This document shows positions 62,279-64,000 of a DNA stretch of 64,000 bases, one piece after another; position 1 is the first letter of the stretch; each line of letters opens with the position of its first letter. Made by a program: the position numbers and the translations under genes. The DNA lies in NCBI RefSeq assembly GCF_019219095.1, contig NZ_JAHUWH010000017.1, forward strand, positions 62,001-126,000. The letters are read 5' to 3'. The notes beneath the pieces were generated by a model, which was not told where the DNA came from, searched no databases, and saw nothing but the letters and a program-made list of their open reading frames with translations. Origin of the DNA: Acidovorax sp. sic0104 (GTDB lineage Bacteria > Pseudomonadota > Gammaproteobacteria > Burkholderiales > Burkholderiaceae_C).

Positions 62279-62629
62279 TCAGGCCAGCGCTGCCGATGCG
62301 TCCGCCATCTGCGCATCGGCCCACGCGCCATATTCGAGCGAGACCTGCAACGGCTGCACCGCCAGTTGCGGCAAGGTGTAGGGGTGCTGCGCCCGCAGCA
62401 AGGCCAGCAGCGCAGGCACGGCGCGCGGCATCGTCTTGCAGGCCACGCGCAGTTCCCGGTCTTCCTGCAGCGCGCCCTGCCATCGGAAGTAGGCGGTGAT
62501 CGGCTCCACCTGCACGCAGGCCGCAAGGCGTGCCTGCAGCACCGACTGGGCCAGTCGGCGGGCCTCGGCTTCAGTGGCCACCGTGGTCGTGACCATGAGG
62601 ATCTCGCGAAGAGCTGCGGACTCGGCCAT
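62279..62629 (-). CDS. cutA: Divalent-cation tolerance protein CutA
   Basis: A 116-residue trimeric CutA1 protein. Visible are TTVATEAEARRLAQSVLQARLAACVQV, in parts TTVATEAEARRLA and LAACVQVEPITAYFRWQG, and the C-terminal LEYGAWADAQM. It is linked to copper tolerance in E. coli, though its biochemical role is not settled. GGGAGA lies five bases upstream of the ATG. Length is standard. Confidence 0.93.
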   Translation of the reverse strand: MAESAALREILMVTTTVATEAEARRLAQSVLQARLAACVQVEPITAYFRWQGALQEDRELRVACKTMPRAVPALLALLRAQHPYTLPQLAVQPLQVSLEYGAWADAQMADASAALA

Positions 62630-62739
62630 GCTTGTCTCCCAAAGGCTCCGGGCTGGGCAGTCTGCCATAGCGCACCGCGCAACGCCAGACGTCAAACGCA
62701 CACCCCACCCTACGCTGGGCCCGCCGCGCTGCGCGGACG

Positions 62740-62766
62740 AAAAAAAGGCGCCAAAGGCGCCTTTTT
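62740..62766 (-). terminator. Intrinsic terminator after the DUF4148-like gene
   Basis: GGCGCC-aaa-GGCGCC stem flanked by A and T runs on both sides, so it could stop transcription in either direction. It lies 28 bp after the DUF4148-like stop. Confidence 0.8.
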
Positions 62767-62793
62767 CGGTCTCGGCTGCTGGCAGCACCCCGG

Positions 62794-63087
62794 TTACAGG
62801 GCGCTGATCTCACCCGAAGGAATCTGGCCGGTGCGCACGGCTTCGGCGGCCTGGGCACGCACGGCAGCGCGGTCGGCGGTGGACTTGTAAGTCACGACGC
62901 GCGAACCTGCGGGCTTGATGCTGCGGGTCTGGGCAACGCTCGATGCCTCGGCAGCCACTTCGGCGCGGGTGCGGTTGGTTTCGAACTTCGTGGCGAATTG
63001 CGAAGCGTCGGCTTCGTCGGCGTGGGCGCCAAAAGCTGCGAAAGCGGACACGGCGGCGATGGACAGGAAGCGTGCGGTCTTGTTCAT
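62794..63087 (-). CDS. DUF4148-like exported small protein
   Basis: A 97-residue exported protein. The signal peptide ends near AHA-DE (residue 23). The mature part is a charged alpha-helical hairpin rich in Ala/Thr/Arg (TRAEVAAEASSVAQ and ADRAAVRAQAAEAVRTGQIP) that matches the DUF4148 pattern common in Burkholderiales. AAGGAA lies seven bases upstream of the ATG. It has its own terminator. The function is unknown; homologues are often abundant and stress-responsive. Confidence 0.82.
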   Translation of the reverse strand: MNKTARFLSIAAVSAFAAFGAHADEADASQFATKFETNRTRAEVAAEASSVAQTRSIKPAGSRVVTYKSTADRAAVRAQAAEAVRTGQIPSGEISAL

Positions 63088-63855
63088 GATGATTTCCTTT
63101 GAAGTTAAAAAGCGTCTCAAAAAAGCCGGAGAGAAGACGAACAGGTGAAACCGCTTCTGACCGGGTTCGGTGAGTCGCCTTGCGGGTTCGGCTCATCGAT
63201 GGGTTGAACTGTACGCCGCGGGTGTTCAAAGAAAAACCACTCAGTCGCGAACTGACTGTTCTGTAAATGGCAACAATCGACGAGCCGGTTGAAAATGGCG
63301 CATCCATTGCATGAATCATGAGCTTTTAGATGGATAGTCACGATTTTTTGCAGCAATCAATGCAGTGAAAAACCCATCCGCATTGCCCGCGATCCAGCCG
63401 CCTCATCCCGGCGAAGGCTATACAAATCAATGACCTGCGTGCGAAATAACCGACACGACCAGACTCTTGCACCCTACCTGCCGCTCGCTGTCGATATGCG
63501 CTGAGTGTTGTACTGCCCAATTTGAGAAATCAACGACTTGGAACAACACAGGGGGCATGCCTTTGTACTTTTTATTCCTTCAGTGTTGTACTTTTCCGGG
63601 CGTTTCTCACTGAGTCTTGTATTTTTTCCAGCCGGGCTGTTTGGCGCACCATCAGCTCAGGATCTTTCTACTCAGCGCCGCACGCAAACGCTTGACGCAA
63701 AAGACAGCGACTTGGCCATGCGGCGGCTTCAGGCTGGTTGCGGCCAGTGATCCTTCGCAGTTGAACGGCTGCTGCGTTCAAGAGCAGACCGTGAAGAAGA
63801 TCACCGCGCGCTTTCCGAACTTCATGAACTGATACACCCAGCGTGGGCAGGAAGC
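63088..63855. other. AT-richer intergenic region (768 bp)
   Basis: No gene is supported. The stretch is noticeably poorer in G+C than the rest and holds three imperfect direct copies of GAGTGTTGTACT-like sequence (63503, 63581, 63611). An open frame from 63538 to a TGA at 63750 is in the same register as the HD-GYP start beyond it but has no recognisable family. This looks like decayed or foreign sequence. Confidence 0.55.
63501..63627 (+). repeat. Imperfect direct repeats in AT-richer region
   Basis: CTGAGTGTTGTACTGC (63501), TTCAGTGTTGTACTTTT (63579) and CTGAGTCTTGTATTTTT (63611) are similar 16-17-mers, with a further TTTGTACTTTTTATT at 63562. The spacing is irregular, so this is not a CRISPR array. 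Confidence 0.5.
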
Positions 63856-64000
63856 ATGCAGGACGAGCTGCATGCAGCGGCGCTCCTGTGCTCTGAATCC
63901 AAGGCCGCCATGATTTCCATGTTCCAAGAGGCGCGCATGGGAAAAGCGGTCGATTCAAGTAGTGCTCGTGAGTTGGTGGAGGAAATATCCGACTCTGTAA
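63856..64000 (+). CDS. HD-GYP-type phosphodiesterase, N-terminal fragment (runs off the window)
   Basis: The 48 visible residues include AAMISMFQEARMGKAV and ARELVEEISDSV. These fit the helix that precedes the HD-GYP core in c-di-GMP phosphodiesterases. The same frame stays coiled-coil-like upstream of the ATG back to a TGA at 63748-63750 (AVERLLRSRADREEDHRALS), although no start codon lies in that stretch. The protein therefore looks N-terminally shortened, either by an internal start or because the gene is damaged. The HD-GYP core itself is beyond the window. Confidence 0.55.
   Translation, partial: MQDELHAAALLCSESKAAMISMFQEARMGKAVDSSSARELVEEISDSV

Noticed and set aside
63501-63627. Possible CRISPR array from repeated GTGTTGTACT sequences
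   Set aside because: Repeats are imperfect, short and irregularly spaced, and no cas gene is present.

Overview
The window reads as chromosome from a high-GC betaproteobacterium of the Comamonadaceae, most likely Acidovorax or a close relative. This rests on the gene set (ftsK-lolA, trxB, rpmB-rpmG, ribF-ileS-lspA, lysA with a divergent LysR, ftsY with an M16 peptidase pair), dense convergent and divergent packing, and two short dispersed repeats that I recall from that family. No rRNA, tRNA, CRISPR array or intact insertion sequence was found. About 55 protein genes are supported, two of them cut by the window ends.

Layout. 1-7 kb: partial rarA, a DUF1304 membrane protein, lolA and ftsK, a Crp-type regulator divergent from trxB, then rpmB-rpmG with a promoter and a terminator. 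7-18 kb: a MocR-type regulator, a fatty-acid desaturase, rsmB flanked by repeats, an M48 membrane peptidase, DUF1653, purN/yceH, and two adjacent acyl-CoA dehydrogenases. 18-28 kb: a lipoprotein esterase, a 260-bp nested-hairpin region, an HNH nuclease, ribF, ileS-lspA and a Na/Pi cotransporter. 28-45 kb: three LysR regulators, each divergent from a metabolic or transport gene and each with a perfect palindrome near its start; a quinone oxidoreductase-NUDIX pair; a GGDEF/EAL protein beside an orphan solute-binding protein; an SH3/M48 pair; a FeeM-like N-acyltransferase; a 24-residue membrane peptide; and lysA. 45-53 kb: coaD, then two paralogous LuxR-type regulators bracketing a DUF3667 membrane protein, then a run of five exported or membrane genes led by a metallopeptidase-TPM fusion. 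53-64 kb: a DUF4832 lipoprotein, rsmD, the M16 peptidase pair, ftsY, a second GGDEF/EAL protein, cutA, a DUF4148-like protein, and an AT-richer stretch running into the start of an HD-GYP protein.

The most notable signal is at 46.9-48.1 kb. A 20-bp palindrome (CATCRTTCA-SS-TGAAYGATG) occurs three times, once upstream of each LuxR paralogue and once upstream of the DUF3667 gene. Each copy is followed 20-21 bp later by the hexamer TACCAT. If TACCAT is the -10 element, each palindrome is centred near -43, the position from which LuxR-type activators work. This suggests a small self-contained regulon built from two receptors, one membrane protein and one shared operator. Second in interest are the orphan binding protein beside a GGDEF/EAL receptor, which recalls NspS-MbaA, and a dispersed two-hairpin repeat that has entered coding sequence and supplies residues, a stop codon and even a signal peptide.
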